64,000 nt of DNA, from contig QCGY01000001.1 of the NCBI GenBank assembly GCA_003279715.1, positions 82,813 to 146,812 on the forward strand, in the 5' to 3' direction. The notes under the pieces were generated by a model that saw only the letters and a program-made list of their open reading frames with translations, was not told where the DNA came from and did not search any database. This DNA comes from Pelagibacteraceae bacterium AG-390-D18. Its GTDB lineage: Bacteria > Pseudomonadota > Alphaproteobacteria > Pelagibacterales > Pelagibacteraceae. Below are positions 36,539 through 46,464 of this stretch, piece by piece. Numbering within the stretch: position 1 is the stretch's first letter; each line of letters opens with the position of its first letter. Both the position numbers and the translations under genes were made by a program.

Positions 36539-36553
36539 GGAGCAAACAAAAAC

Positions 36554-38107
36554 ATGTTAAATAAAAGAGCAGATAAATTAGAATTATTAAGAATAGCTGA
36601 AGCCGTAGCTTTAGAAAAATCTATCGATAAAGAACTAATCATTAGTTCGATGGAAACTGGAATTGCAAAAGCAGCAAAGTCTAAATTTGGTCAGGAAAAT
36701 GAAATAAAAGTTTCAATTAATAGAGATAATGGTGACATTGAAATTTTTAGAAAATTGATTGTTGCTGAAAATCCAGAAAACTCTAATACAGAAATTAAAC
36801 TTGAAGACGCAATTAATCTAAATGAAATTAATAAAGACAAAGCAGTTGGAGATGAGGTGTTACAACCGTTACCATCTTTTGACTTTGGAAGAATTGCAGC
36901 TCAAACGGCAAAACAAGTAATCAGTTTTAATGTAAGAGAAGCTGAAAGAGAAAGACAATACACTGACTTTATTGATAAAAAAGATACAATTTTAAGTGGT
37001 ATTGTTAAAAGACTAGAATTTGGAAATGTAATTGCTGATCTTGGACGTACAGAAGCAATTATCCAAAAAAATGAAATGATACCAAGAGAAAATATTAAAG
37101 CTGGAGATAGAATTAAAGCTTATTGCTATGATGTAAGAAGAGAGCCGAGAGGACAACAAATTTTCTTATCAAGAGCTCATCCAAAGTTTATGGAAAAGCT
37201 TTTTGTTCAAGAAGTTCCGGAAATTTATGATGGATTAATTGAAATAAAATCTTCTTCAAGAGACCCTGGCAGTAGAGCAAAAATTTGTGTTAAAGCAGTA
37301 GATACATCTCTTGATCCAGTTGGAGCTTGTGTGGGTATGAGAGGATCTAGAGTTCAAGCTGTTGTAAACGAATTACAAGGTGAAAAAATTGATATTGTAA
37401 ATTGGTCTGAAGATCCAGCAATCTTGGTTTCAAATGCTTTATCACCAGCAGAAGTTCAAAGAGTAAATGTAGATTCAGAAAGAAAAAAATTAGATGTAAT
37501 TTTAACTGAAGAAAATTTAAGTAAAGCGATTGGAAGAAGAGGTCAAAACGTAAGACTTGCAACTAAGTTATTAAATTATGAAATTAATATAATGACTGAC
37601 GCAGAAGACTCGGAAAGAAGACAATCTGAATTTAAAGAAAAAACAGAAAACTTTGTTAAAAACTTAGAGCTAGATGAAACGTTGGGTCAATTACTTGTTG
37701 CTGAAGGTTTTTCATCAATAGATGATATTAAAGATACTGCTGCAGAAAGTTTAATGAAAATTGAAGGCATTGAAGAAGATACCGCAAAAGCGTTAATAGA
37801 AAGAGCAAAAGAATTTCATCAAAAGGATCAAGAAGATATTTCAGAAAGAATAAAAGAACTAGGTCTTCAAGATGCTTTGATAAACTTAAAAGGACTAACG
37901 CCTGGAATGTTAATGACTTTAGGTGATCAAAAAATTCTAACTTTAGAAGATTTTGCTGATTTAGCATCAGATGAGCTAACAGGGGGATTCGATATTGTTA
38001 AGGGTGAAAGAGTAAAAATCCAAGGTTATCTTGAAGATTTTGCTTTATCAAAAGAAGAAGCGGATGAACTAATTATGTCTGCGAGAAATATTGTCTACAA
38101 AGATTGA
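36554..38107 (+). CDS. nusA: Transcription factor NusA
   Basis: This protein has 517 residues from the ATG at 36554. It has the NusA N-terminal RNA-polymerase-binding domain (LLRIAEAVALEKSIDKEL and onward), an S1 domain (about 130-195), and two KH domains with GACVGMRGSRVQ and AIGRRGQNVRLA. Two C-terminal helix-hairpin-helix acidic repeats end the protein. The in-frame ATG 13 codons upstream lies in the leader hairpin and is rejected. NusA acts in pausing, termination and antitermination. In many bacteria rimP precedes it and a YlxR-type gene follows; neither is present. Confidence 0.97.
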   Translation: MLNKRADKLELLRIAEAVALEKSIDKELIISSMETGIAKAAKSKFGQENEIKVSINRDNGDIEIFRKLIVAENPENSNTEIKLEDAINLNEINKDKAVGDEVLQPLPSFDFGRIAAQTAKQVISFNVREAERERQYTDFIDKKDTILSGIVKRLEFGNVIADLGRTEAIIQKNEMIPRENIKAGDRIKAYCYDVRREPRGQQIFLSRAHPKFMEKLFVQEVPEIYDGLIEIKSSSRDPGSRAKICVKAVDTSLDPVGACVGMRGSRVQAVVNELQGEKIDIVNWSEDPAILVSNALSPAEVQRVNVDSERKKLDVILTEENLSKAIGRRGQNVRLATKLLNYEINIMTDAEDSERRQSEFKEKTENFVKNLELDETLGQLLVAEGFSSIDDIKDTAAESLMKIEGIEEDTAKALIERAKEFHQKDQEDISERIKELGLQDALINLKGLTPGMLMTLGDQKILTLEDFADLASDELTGGFDIVKGERVKIQGYLEDFALSKEEADELIMSARNIVYKD

Positions 38108-38117
38108 GTGATGAGCT

Positions 38118-40337
38118 ATGGAAAAGAAAACAAAATTAACTATATCTGGCACTGCCAAAAAATCGTTCAAAAACATTGAGCTTGCAAAAACTCAAGGAAA
38201 AAATTCTGTAGTTATAGAAAAACAACCAGGCAAATTTCCAAGTAGAAGTGGATCGTTCAAACCTGGAGGCTTTAAGTCGAAAACAACCTCAACATTTAAT
38301 AGAGGAGCTCCTATAAAACCATCATTTGCACCTAAATCACCCCTAATAACAAATGACTTTGAGCGAAGAAAGTTGGCGGAGCAAAGAGCTACAAAAAGAC
38401 TTAAAGGGGACAATGATAATAAAGATAAGAAAACATTAAAAGCAGGAACAAAAAAGAGAGAATTAAAATTAACAGTTTCAAGAGCCCTAAGCGATGAAAT
38501 TGAGGCAAGAGCGAGAAGTGAAGCATCAGTTAAGAGAGCAAGACAAAAAGAAAATAAAAATTTAACTAAAGAAGAAGTTCAAGAAAATTTAAAACCTGTT
38601 AAACGTGATGTAAATATTCCAGAAGCTATTACGGTTAGAGAGCTTGCTAATAGAATGGCCGAACAATCAAGTAACGTTATTAAGTTTTTATTTGGAATGG
38701 GCGTTACAGTAACTATCAATCAAACATTAGCCGCTGATACTGCTGAGTACTTAGTAAAAGAATTTGGACACAACCCAGTAAGAGAAGAAAAAGCTGAAGA
38801 AATAATTCAGAAGATTAAAGCTACAAGGGTAGAAAATTTAAAAAATAGACCACCAATTATAACTGTTATGGGTCACGTTGATCATGGTAAGACTTCAGTC
38901 TTAGATGTTTTAAGAAGTGCAAATGTTGTATCTGGTGAATTTGGTGGAATTACTCAACACATTGGAGCTTATCAAATAGAAAGCCAATCTAATAAACTAA
39001 CTTTTATTGATACACCAGGTCACGCAGCATTTACTGAAATGAGAGCAAGAGGATCAAAATTAACTGATGTGGTTGTTCTAGTTGTTGCGGCAGATGATGG
39101 TGTTAAACCACAAACGGTAGAGTCCATTAAACATGCTAAAGCTGCAAATGTTCCAATAGTTGTAGCAATTAACAAGTGTGATTTACCAGACGCAGATCCA
39201 CAAAAAATAAAAAACCAGTTATTAGAACATGAACTAATTGCAGAAGATTTATCTGGGGACACTTTAATGGTTGAAATCTCAGCAACTACTAAAAAGAATT
39301 TAGAAAAACTAGTTGAAGCAATTGTTTTACAAGCTGAAATACTAGATTTAAAAACTGATTTTGAGTCAAAGGCTACAGGAATTGTTTTAGAATCTAAAAT
39401 TGATGTTGGAAGAGGGCCTGTCGCAACAATTATAGTAACTACTGGAACTTTAAAAAAAGGCGATTTTTTTGTAAGTGGTTTGAAATGGGGAAAGGTTAGA
39501 GCAATAATTGATGATAAAGGAAAAAATATCAATGAAGCACCTCCGTCAGCACCGGTCGAGATTTTAGGAATTAACGGTGCAGCAAAATCAGGAGATGATT
39601 TTATTGTTGTTGATAATGAAAAAGAGGCAAAAAACTTAAGTGAGAATAGAGCGCAAGAAAGTAAAGAAGCTAAAAATCCACTAACATTTGCCACTCAAGA
39701 CTCTGCTTTTTCAGATAGTTCGGCAGAAGAATTAAATTTAATAATTAAATCAGATGTTCATGGATCATCAGAAGCAATTAAAAATGCAATAAGTCAAATT
39801 AAACATGATGAAGTTAAACCTAAAATAATTTTAGCAGACATTGGTATGGTAACAGAAACTGATGTTACATTAGCAAAAGCTTCAAATGCTGTTCTAATAG
39901 CATTCAATGTTAAGCCAAGTAAGGAAGCAAAAAAATTAGCTGAAAATGAAAAAATAAAAATTTCTTCTTATAATATTATTTATGAGGTTTTAGATTACAT
40001 TAAACAAAAGATGTCAGGATTATTATCTCCTGATATTCAAGAAACTGTTACAGGTACAGCTCAAATTTTAGAAATATTTAAAGTTTCAGGTGCTGGAAAA
40101 GTAGCAGGATCAAAAGTGATGGAAGGAGAAATTACCACTGCTTCAGATGTAAGGATAATAAGAGATGGAGCAATCATTTATACTGGTAAAGTTGGAACTC
40201 TTTTCAGAGAAAAAAATCAGGTTAAACAGGTTAGCAACGGCCAAGAATGTGGAATTACAGTGAAAGATTATATGGATTTCCAAAAAAACGACACAATAGA
40301 AGCGTATAGTGTAACATCAACTGATAGAATGATTTAA
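38118..40337 (+). CDS. infB: Translation initiation factor IF-2
   Basis: This is a 739-residue GTPase that places initiator tRNA on the ribosome. The N-terminal 150 residues are a charged, low-complexity region. An IF2_N segment (ITVRELANRMAEQSSNVIKFLFGMG) follows. The G domain starts with GHVDHGKTSVLD near residue 252, with DTPGHAAF and NKCDLPDAD. Domains II, III and the fMet-tRNA-binding C-terminus follow. It begins ten bases after nusA and its stop overlaps the rbfA start. Confidence 0.98.
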   Translation: MEKKTKLTISGTAKKSFKNIELAKTQGKNSVVIEKQPGKFPSRSGSFKPGGFKSKTTSTFNRGAPIKPSFAPKSPLITNDFERRKLAEQRATKRLKGDNDNKDKKTLKAGTKKRELKLTVSRALSDEIEARARSEASVKRARQKENKNLTKEEVQENLKPVKRDVNIPEAITVRELANRMAEQSSNVIKFLFGMGVTVTINQTLAADTAEYLVKEFGHNPVREEKAEEIIQKIKATRVENLKNRPPIITVMGHVDHGKTSVLDVLRSANVVSGEFGGITQHIGAYQIESQSNKLTFIDTPGHAAFTEMRARGSKLTDVVVLVVAADDGVKPQTVESIKHAKAANVPIVVAINKCDLPDADPQKIKNQLLEHELIAEDLSGDTLMVEISATTKKNLEKLVEAIVLQAEILDLKTDFESKATGIVLESKIDVGRGPVATIIVTTGTLKKGDFFVSGLKWGKVRAIIDDKGKNINEAPPSAPVEILGINGAAKSGDDFIVVDNEKEAKNLSENRAQESKEAKNPLTFATQDSAFSDSSAEELNLIIKSDVHGSSEAIKNAISQIKHDEVKPKIILADIGMVTETDVTLAKASNAVLIAFNVKPSKEAKKLAENEKIKISSYNIIYEVLDYIKQKMSGLLSPDIQETVTGTAQILEIFKVSGAGKVAGSKVMEGEITTASDVRIIRDGAIIYTGKVGTLFREKNQVKQVSNGQECGITVKDYMDFQKNDTIEAYSVTSTDRMI

Positions 40338-40705
40338 TGACTGATAGAATTGGAAAACCGATATCACAAAGACAGCTAAGAGTTGGAGAAATGATTAAGC
40401 AGTCTTTAAGCATGATTTTTATAAAAAATGAGGCTAAGGTCCCGAATTTAGAAACTAATACTATAACGGTTACTGAGGTGAGAATGAGTCAAGATTTGAA
40501 AATAGCTAAAGCATATGTGCTCCCACTTGGGGGAAAAAATGCTGAGGAAGTTATTGCTGTGCTAAAAAAATACTCATTTTTAATCAGAAAAATATTATCA
40601 CAAAAAGTGGTTATGAAATTTTTACCAAAATTACTCTTTAGAAAAGATGAATCTTTTGAATATGCGGAAAAAATAGAAAACTTAATAAAACAAACAAATA
40701 AATAG
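40337..40705 (+). CDS. rbfA: Ribosome-binding factor A
   Basis: This 122-residue KH-fold factor matures the 5' end of 16S rRNA. It has SQRQLRVGEMIKQSLSMIF at the N-terminus, TVTEVRMSQDLKIAKAYVLPLGG, and KFLPKLLFRKDESFEYAEKIENL near the C-terminus, all family features. The start codon shares a base with the infB stop (TAATG). The next gene is rpsO after 12 bases; truB, common at this spot, is absent. Confidence 0.95.
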   Translation: MTDRIGKPISQRQLRVGEMIKQSLSMIFIKNEAKVPNLETNTITVTEVRMSQDLKIAKAYVLPLGGKNAEEVIAVLKKYSFLIRKILSQKVVMKFLPKLLFRKDESFEYAEKIENLIKQTNK

Positions 40706-40717
40706 GAAAAAAGAGGC

Positions 40718-40966
40718 ATGAATAAAAAGGCACAAGAATTAGCAATGCACGAAAAAGATACTGGATCTTCAGAGGTTCAGATTGCTTTGTTAACAGAGAA
40801 AATTGAAACTCTCTCTACACATATTAAACAATTCAAAAAAGATAAACATTCATCTGTTGGATTGTTGAGAGCGGTAAATAGAAGAAAGAAATTGTTAGAA
40901 TACCTAAAAAATACAAAAATGGATTCTTACAAAAATGTACTGTCGAAATTGGGATTAAGAAAATAA
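40718..40966 (+). CDS. rpsO: 30S ribosomal protein S15
   Basis: This is an 82-residue S15. It has the conserved [19 protein letters not shown], then [33 protein letters not shown], and the C-terminal LSKLGLRK. It is slightly shorter than the usual 88-89 residues at the N-terminus. A GAGG element precedes the ATG. It binds the central domain of 16S rRNA and in several bacteria also represses its own mRNA. pnp follows after 62 bases that include a tandem repeat. Confidence 0.98.
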   Translation: MNKKAQELAMHEKDTGSSEVQIALLTEKIETLSTHIKQFKKDKHSSVGLLRAVNRRKKLLEYLKNTKMDSYKNVLSKLGLRK

Positions 40967-40981
40967 AAATTAAGATAGAAC

Positions 40982-41020
40982 GGAATGGAACGAAACGAAC
41001 GAAACGAACGAAACGAAATG
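40982..41020 (+). repeat. Tandem 9-base repeat in the rpsO-pnp leader
   Basis: GAAACGAAC repeats at 40992-41000, 41001-41009 and (last base changed) 41010-41018, after a related GGAATGGAAC. The stretch has no T between 40987 and 41018 and runs into the pnp ribosome-binding region (GGAAATGAA, then ATG). It is not coding. Being purine-rich and unstructured, it could be a landing or translation-enhancing leader, or simply a slippage product. Confidence 0.75.
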
Positions 41021-41028
41021 GAAATGAA

Positions 41029-43101
41029 ATGTTTAAAGTACACAAGAAAGAAATAGAAGTAGCAGGAAAGAAGATAAGTTTAGAAACAGGAAAAGTAGCA
41101 AGACAGGCAGACGGAGCAATCATCGCTTCATGCGGTGAAACAGTTATTTTAGCAACAGTGGTAGGAGCAAAGAAAGTAAATCCAGATATGGATTATTTTC
41201 CATTATCAGTAAACTACCAAGAAAAATATTATGCAGGTGGAAAAATCCCTGGTGGTTATTTTAAAAGAGAAGCAAGACCAACTGAAAGTGAAACATTAAT
41301 CTCAAGATTAATTGATAGACCAATTAGACCTTTGTTTCCTGATGCATTTAAAAATGAAGTACAGTTGTTACCAACAGTAATTTCATATGATAAAGAAAAT
41401 CAACCAGATATCCTAGCAATCACTGCATCTTCAGCAGCACTAGCTATCTCAGGAATGCCATTTATGGGGCCTGTAGGAGCATCTAGAGTAGGTTATGTTG
41501 ATGGTAAGTATATTCTTAACCCATCAAAAGCTGAATTAGAAAACTCAAGTTTAGATTTAGTTGTAGCAGGTACTAAAGATGCAGTACTTATGGTTGAGTC
41601 AGAAACGTCAGGATTATCTGAAGAAGTAATGTTAGCTGCAGTAAAATTTGGTCACGAAGGGTTTGTTCCAGTAATCGAAATGATAGAGGAGCTTGCAAAA
41701 GAATGCAGAAAACCTGAGTGGACTGTTGAGAAAAAAGATTTATCTGAAGTTAAACAAAAACTTGAGGAAACTTTTACAGCAGATTTAACAAAAGCTTTTG
41801 CTACAAGGGATAAGCAAGATAGATCAAATCAAATTTCAGAAATTACTGATAAAGCCAAAAAGCTTTTTGAAGGAAATGAAAACTATTCTGATCTTGATGT
41901 CAATTCTCAACTTAAAAATCTTGAAAAGAAAATTGTTAGAACTGACATTCTTAAAAACAAAAACAGAATTGATGGTAGAGGGTTATCTGATGTAAGACCT
42001 ATCTCTTGTGAAGTTGGTGTATTGCCAAGAACTCATGGTTCTGCTTTGTTTACTAGAGGAGAAACACAGGCAATTGTTGTTACTACTTTAGGGACATCTG
42101 ATGATGAACAAAGAATTGAAAGCTTAGATGGTCTTCAAAGAGAACGATTTATGCTTCACTACAATTTCCCTCCTTTTTCAGTTGGTGAAACGGGAAGAAT
42201 TGGAACTGGAAGACGTGAAATTGGTCATGGTAAACTAGCGTGGAGAGCAATTAACTCCTCATTACCTTCAAAAGAGGCGTTTCCATACACTTTTAGAATA
42301 GTGTCAGAGATCACAGAATCTAATGGTTCTTCTTCAATGGCTACTGTTTGTGGAGCATCTTTAGCATTAATGGATGCTGGTGTTCCAATTAAAGAACCAG
42401 TTGCAGGTATTGCAATGGGTTTAATTAAAGAAGGTGATGATTTTAGTGTCCTATCAGATATTTTAGGTGATGAAGATCACTTAGGAGATATGGACTTTAA
42501 AGTTGCTGGAACTAAAGATGGAATTACTTCACTTCAAATGGATATTAAAATCACGGGTATTACATTTGAAATCATGGAGCAGGCTTTAAATCAGGCTAAG
42601 GATGGAAGAATTCATATCTTAGGTGAAATGAATAAAGCATTATCAGCTTCAAGAGATGATGTTGGTAAACACACTCCAAAAATGGAACAAGTAACTGTTG
42701 ATAAAAAAGACATTGCTGCTGTAATTGGAAAAGGTGGAGCAACGATTAGAGAGATCGTTGAAAAATCAGGTGCTAAAGTTGATGTAAATGACGAAGGTGT
42801 AGTAACAGTTGCTGCCCCCGATGAAGAGTCTAGAAACATTGCTATGCAGTTTATTAAAGACATCACTGCAAAAGCTGAATTAAATAAAATTTATTCAGGT
42901 AAAGTAATGAAGATTATGGAATTTGGTGCATTTGTTAACTTCTTGGGAAAACAAGATGGACTAGTTCATATCTCAGAACTTGCAGACAAAAGAGTTGCTA
43001 AAGTTACTGACGTTGTCAAAGAAGGTGACGAAGTTAAAGTTAAAGTGATTGGTTTCGACAGAGGTAAAGTTAAACTTTCTATGAAACAAGCTGCTGAATA
43101 A
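41029..43101 (+). CDS. pnp: Polynucleotide phosphorylase
   Basis: This is a 690-residue 3'-5' phosphorolytic exoribonuclease of the RNA degradosome. It has two RNase PH domains ([48 protein letters not shown]) joined by a helical linker. The KH domain ([19 protein letters not shown]) and the S1 domain ([26 protein letters not shown]) end the protein. Length is normal. It closes the nusA-infB-rbfA-rpsO-pnp operon and ends in an intrinsic terminator. Confidence 0.99.
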   Translation: MFKVHKKEIEVAGKKISLETGKVARQADGAIIASCGETVILATVVGAKKVNPDMDYFPLSVNYQEKYYAGGKIPGGYFKREARPTESETLISRLIDRPIRPLFPDAFKNEVQLLPTVISYDKENQPDILAITASSAALAISGMPFMGPVGASRVGYVDGKYILNPSKAELENSSLDLVVAGTKDAVLMVESETSGLSEEVMLAAVKFGHEGFVPVIEMIEELAKECRKPEWTVEKKDLSEVKQKLEETFTADLTKAFATRDKQDRSNQISEITDKAKKLFEGNENYSDLDVNSQLKNLEKKIVRTDILKNKNRIDGRGLSDVRPISCEVGVLPRTHGSALFTRGETQAIVVTTLGTSDDEQRIESLDGLQRERFMLHYNFPPFSVGETGRIGTGRREIGHGKLAWRAINSSLPSKEAFPYTFRIVSEITESNGSSSMATVCGASLALMDAGVPIKEPVAGIAMGLIKEGDDFSVLSDILGDEDHLGDMDFKVAGTKDGITSLQMDIKITGITFEIMEQALNQAKDGRIHILGEMNKALSASRDDVGKHTPKMEQVTVDKKDIAAVIGKGGATIREIVEKSGAKVDVNDEGVVTVAAPDEESRNIAMQFIKDITAKAELNKIYSGKVMKIMEFGAFVNFLGKQDGLVHISELADKRVAKVTDVVKEGDEVKVKVIGFDRGKVKLSMKQAAE

Positions 43102-43124
43102 TTAATAGCTTAAATTAAAATTAC

Positions 43125-43158
43125 AAACCCCTGGAATGAAAATTCTGGGGGTTTTTTT
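43125..43158 (+). terminator. Rho-independent terminator of pnp
   Basis: AAACCCCTGGAAT and ATTCTGGGGGTTT pair over 13 positions with two G-U pairs around a short GAAA loop, followed by a T run. This is the strongest GC-rich hairpin for several kb. It also lies against the stop of the opposing DUF1737 gene and may serve both strands. Confidence 0.92.
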
Positions 43159-43363
43159 ATATAGAAGATAAACTAATTTTTTTTGAATATTTTTTTTTAG
43201 GAGAATTTTTAATAACTGCTTGGCCACAACGCATTACACCTCGTTTCTTATCAAAGGTCATTTTTGGCTCACCATATAATTTCCATCCACTTGATAAGGC
43301 TTCTGTTACTCGATGACAAAATTTTGATGTATCGTCTTCTGTGATAAATCTATAACCTTTCAT
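43157..43363 (-). CDS. DUF1737 family small protein
   Basis: This 68-residue protein has the pattern GYRFITEDDTSKFCHRVTEALSSGWKLYGEPKMTF, matching DUF1737 (often seen as a domain of about 50-60 residues whose function is unknown). The C-terminus is basic (KNSPKKKYSKK). No signal peptide or membrane segment is present. It stands alone between the pnp terminator and fabI, with about 50 bases of upstream space on its own strand. Confidence 0.83.
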   Translation of the reverse strand: MKGYRFITEDDTSKFCHRVTEALSSGWKLYGEPKMTFDKKRGVMRCGQAVIKNSPKKKYSKKISLSSI

Positions 43364-43413
43364 ATATTTTTCCTTTTAAGTGTGTTTTATTTTTAACTAA
43401 ATTTAACTATATT

Positions 43414-44199
43414 TTAAGTAATGTTTTTGGGATCTGGCATCCCAACCTTGTTATATCCAGCATCTACATAGTGAATTTCACCTGTAACTCCGTTTGCAAG
43501 GTCACTTAATAGATATAATGCTGAATTTCCAACATCATGAATATCTACATTTCTTTTAAGTAAAGAATGGTCTTCATTCCATTTATATAAGAATTTTGCA
43601 TCTCCAATAGCAGAAGCCGCTAATGTTTTAATAGGTCCTGCACTTATCGCATTTACTCTCATGCCTCTAGCACCTAAATCTCTTGCAAGATACTTAACAC
43701 TAGACTCTAAAGCTGCCTTACATACACCCATTACATTGTAATTTGGAATAGCTTTGTTCGCTTCATAACTAAGTGTGATTAAGCTACCACCTTCTTTCAT
43801 CACTTTAGATGCTTCTTTTGCAACTTCTGTAAATGAAAAACATGAAATTAACATACTTCTTAAAAAGTTTTCTCTAGTTGTGTTCAAATATTCACCAGAT
43901 AATTCAGATTTATCTGAAAATGCAATTGCATGAACTACAAAATCAATTTCACCCCATTGAGATTTAACATCTTCAAATAATTTTATTACATCCTCTTTTT
44001 TTTCAACATCACAACTAAATGTTACTTTTGAATTTAGTTTTTCAGCTAGAGGAATAACTCTTTTTTTTAAAGCATCACCCAAGTAAGTGAATGCAAGCTC
44101 TGCACCAGCTTCTGCAAGTTTTTGTGAAATACCCCAGGCGATAGATCTCTCATTGGCAACACCCATGATTAATCCTTTTTTACCTTTCATCAAACTCAT
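43414..44199 (-). CDS. fabI: Enoyl-ACP reductase (NADH)
   Basis: This 261-residue short-chain dehydrogenase of the FabI type completes each fatty-acid elongation cycle. Features are KGLIMGVANERSIAWGISQKLAEAGA for NAD, the catalytic Tyr and Lys in NYNVMGVCKAALE (Tyr-X6-Lys), and SAGPIKTLAAS. It follows fabA-fabB on the same strand with a three-base gap from fabB, so the three form one unit for unsaturated and saturated fatty-acid synthesis. Confidence 0.97.
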   Translation of the reverse strand: MSLMKGKKGLIMGVANERSIAWGISQKLAEAGAELAFTYLGDALKKRVIPLAEKLNSKVTFSCDVEKKEDVIKLFEDVKSQWGEIDFVVHAIAFSDKSELSGEYLNTTRENFLRSMLISCFSFTEVAKEASKVMKEGGSLITLSYEANKAIPNYNVMGVCKAALESSVKYLARDLGARGMRVNAISAGPIKTLAASAIGDAKFLYKWNEDHSLLKRNVDIHDVGNSALYLLSDLANGVTGEIHYVDAGYNKVGMPDPKNIT

Positions 44200-44202
44200 A
44201 AT

Positions 44203-45414
44203 TTAAACCTTTTCAAAAATCAAAGCAGCGTTAGTTCCACCGAAACCAAAACTATTGGACATAACGGTATTTAAAGTTGCTCCAGTTTCTGTTTTAGCAA
44301 CTATAGGAAACTTTTTAGCTTCCTCATCCATCTCATTAATGTTTGCTGAGCCAGCAATGAAATTATTTTTCATCATGATTAAACAATAGATTGCTTCATG
44401 CACCGATGCAGCTCCTAGTGGATGACCTGATAAAGATTTTGTTGAACTAATCTTTGGAATATTATCTCCAAAAGTATTTTTAACAGCATTTAGTTCTGTA
44501 ATATCTCCAACGGGAGTTGAAGTTCCATGTGTATTGATATAATCAATTTTATTTTTAGTTGTAGCCATTGCCATTTGCATACATCTCACTGCTCCTTCAC
44601 CAGATGGTGCCACCATATCGTATCCATCTGATGTTGCTCCATAACCAGTTAATTCCGCGTATATTTTAGCACCTCTTGCTTTAGCATGTTCGTATTCTTC
44701 AAGCACAAGCACACCTCCACCACCAGCAATTACAAAACCATCTCTTGTTTTGTCATATGCTCTTGATGCTGTCTCTGGTGCATCATTATATTTTGATGAT
44801 AGTGCTGTCATTGCATCAAACATAGCAGTCATTGCCCAGTGAACTTCTTCACTTCCACCTGCAAAGACAACATCTTGTTTACCCATTTGAATTAATTCCA
44901 TTGAATTTCCAATGCAGTGTCCACTAGTAGCGCAAGCTGAGCTCATTGTATAATTTGTTCCTTTAATTTTAAATGGAACAGCAAGAGTTGCAGATGCAGT
45001 ACTTGCCATTGTTCTTGGAACAATAAATGGTCCCATTAATTTTGGAGTTTTAGCTCTAGTTTTATCTGCTGCCAATATGACGTTTTCAATTGAAGGTCCT
45101 CCTGAACCCATAACTATTCCAGTTTTAAAATTACTTACTTCTGTTTCTTCTAAACCAGAGTCCTCAATTGCTTCTTTCATTGCAATGTAATTGTAAGCTG
45201 AACCTGAGCCCATAAATCTAATTGTCTTTCTATCAATGTGATCTTCAAGTTTTATGTTTGGTTTACCATGAACATGACTTTTAAGATTATGTTCTTTATA
45301 CTCTTCTGCGTAAGAAATTCCTGATTTTGAATTTAATAGGGATTGATGAACTTCTTCTTGATTGTTTCCTAAACAAGATACAATTCCTAAACCTGTGATA
45401 ACTACTCTTCTCAT
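44203..45414 (-). CDS. fabB: 3-oxoacyl-ACP synthase I
   Basis: This is a 403-residue thiolase-fold condensing enzyme. The catalytic Cys lies in [10 protein letters not shown], and the two active-site His in [11 protein letters not shown] and [11 protein letters not shown]. The ending [14 protein letters not shown] is a family hallmark. With FabA directly upstream it is most likely FabB, which extends the cis-3-decenoyl intermediate for unsaturated fatty acids, rather than FabF. It begins with one base shared with the fabA stop. Confidence 0.95.
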   Translation of the reverse strand: MRRVVITGLGIVSCLGNNQEEVHQSLLNSKSGISYAEEYKEHNLKSHVHGKPNIKLEDHIDRKTIRFMGSGSAYNYIAMKEAIEDSGLEETEVSNFKTGIVMGSGGPSIENVILAADKTRAKTPKLMGPFIVPRTMASTASATLAVPFKIKGTNYTMSSACATSGHCIGNSMELIQMGKQDVVFAGGSEEVHWAMTAMFDAMTALSSKYNDAPETASRAYDKTRDGFVIAGGGGVLVLEEYEHAKARGAKIYAELTGYGATSDGYDMVAPSGEGAVRCMQMAMATTKNKIDYINTHGTSTPVGDITELNAVKNTFGDNIPKISSTKSLSGHPLGAASVHEAIYCLIMMKNNFIAGSANINEMDEEAKKFPIVAKTETGATLNTVMSNSFGFGGTNAALIFEKV

Positions 45415-45914
45415 TATTTAAATAACCCTACTTTTAAACTTTCTGCTGAATAAATTTTTTTATTATCTGCAAAAACTAACCCATTAGCCAAACCAACCGT
45501 TGTTCCTCCAGGTGACATAATTTTTTTCATATCAATTTCGTACCTTACATTTTTAACACTTTTTACAACTTCACCAGTAAATTTAACTGTGCCTACTCCA
45601 AGAGCTCGTCCTTTGCCTGGGTTTCCAAGCCACCCTAAATAAAACCCAACTAACTGCCACATAGCATCTAGACCTAAGCAACCAGGCATAACAGGATCTT
45701 CCTTAAAATGACATTCAAAAAACCACAGATCATCTTTGATATCTAACTCAGCTTTCAGTGATCCCTTATTAAAAGTGCCATTATTATCATTGATCTCTGT
45801 TATTCTATCAAACATAAGCATTGGAGGAAGGGGTAATTTGGCATTTCCTGGGCCAAAAAGCTCACCATTTCCACATGTTATGAGATCATCAAAGGTAAAT
45901 GAGTTTTTTTTCAT
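45414..45914 (-). CDS. fabA: 3-hydroxydecanoyl-ACP dehydratase/isomerase
   Basis: This is a 166-residue hot-dog-fold enzyme that makes the cis-3 double bond in unsaturated fatty-acid synthesis. The catalytic His is in [31 protein letters not shown], with Asp a few residues on. Length is normal. It is first in fabA-fabB-fabI and divergent from irr across 93 bases. This same arrangement occurs in rhizobia. AAGGGAAC lies before its ATG. Confidence 0.97.
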   Translation of the reverse strand: MKKNSFTFDDLITCGNGELFGPGNAKLPLPPMLMFDRITEINDNNGTFNKGSLKAELDIKDDLWFFECHFKEDPVMPGCLGLDAMWQLVGFYLGWLGNPGKGRALGVGTVKFTGEVVKSVKNVRYEIDMKKIMSPGGTTVGLANGLVFADNKKIYSAESLKVGLFK

Positions 45915-45984
45915 AAAATTTGAGTTCCCTTAATACTTGATTTAATGATAATATAATATAATAAAACAGTATAAATTATTCTTA

Positions 45985-46003
45985 GTTTAGAATTATTATA
46001 AAC
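45985..46003. promoter_or_regulatory. Irr-box-like dyad just before irr
   Basis: GTTTAGAATTATTATAAAC is a near-palindrome of the form TTTAGAA-N3-TTCTAAA with one mismatch, like the iron control element bound by Irr in rhizobia. It lies 5 bases before the irr start and 71 bases before fabA on the other side. This suggests autoregulation, and possibly control of the fab operon. A closely similar site lies before the rubrerythrin gene. Confidence 0.6.
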
Positions 46004-46007
46004 AATT

Positions 46008-46436
46008 ATGACAAAAAACTGCAATTTTATTGATAAATTAAGAGATGCTGGATTAAGACCTACTAAACAAAGGGTAAAAATCTGTGAAATATTATTTATG
46101 AGAGAAAAAACTTTTCATTTCACAATTAATGATCTTGCAAAAAAAATTTCAGAGGATTTTAATGAAAAAATATCTTTAGCCACTGTTTATAATACTGTTC
46201 ACGCTTTACAAAAAAAAGGTTACCTTAAAGAGATTGCGATAAATAGTGATAAAAGCTATTTTGATACAAACACATCAGCTCACCATCACTTTTATGACGT
46301 GGATACTCATGAATTAATAGATTGTGATCAAAGCAATATTGACTCTATTAATGTAAAAAATAATATTACTGGAAAAAAAATAAATTCAGTAGAAGTTTTG
46401 ATTAAAGTTGCGAGTGATAATCAAAATCATAATTAA
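46008..46436 (+). CDS. irr: Irr-type Fur-family regulator
   Basis: This is a 142-residue Fur-fold protein. The winged helix is DAGLRPTKQRVKICEILF and ISLATVYNTVHALQKKGYLKEI. The metal or heme region is AHHHFYDVDTHELID, with the three-His run typical of Irr, which senses heme status and controls iron genes. Position next to fabA supports Irr. There is no N-terminal heme-regulatory CP motif, as in most members outside Bradyrhizobium. An Irr-box-like dyad lies in its own leader. Confidence 0.88.
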   Translation: MTKNCNFIDKLRDAGLRPTKQRVKICEILFMREKTFHFTINDLAKKISEDFNEKISLATVYNTVHALQKKGYLKEIAINSDKSYFDTNTSAHHHFYDVDTHELIDCDQSNIDSINVKNNITGKKINSVEVLIKVASDNQNHN

Positions 46437-46464
46437 TTCAATAAAATCAATAACTTAAATTATA

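Noticed and set aside
36515..36553. An N-terminal extension of NusA starting at the ATG at 36515
   Set aside because: This ATG is the 5' arm of a terminator-like hairpin, the added residues (GISPFFFGANKN) have no family counterpart, and the NusA domain begins at the ATG at 36554.
39020..39694. A long (224-codon) open frame on the minus strand opposite infB
   Set aside because: It mirrors infB codon structure, has Ser/Ala/Phe-rich low-complexity composition and no recognisable motif, and infB itself is certain.
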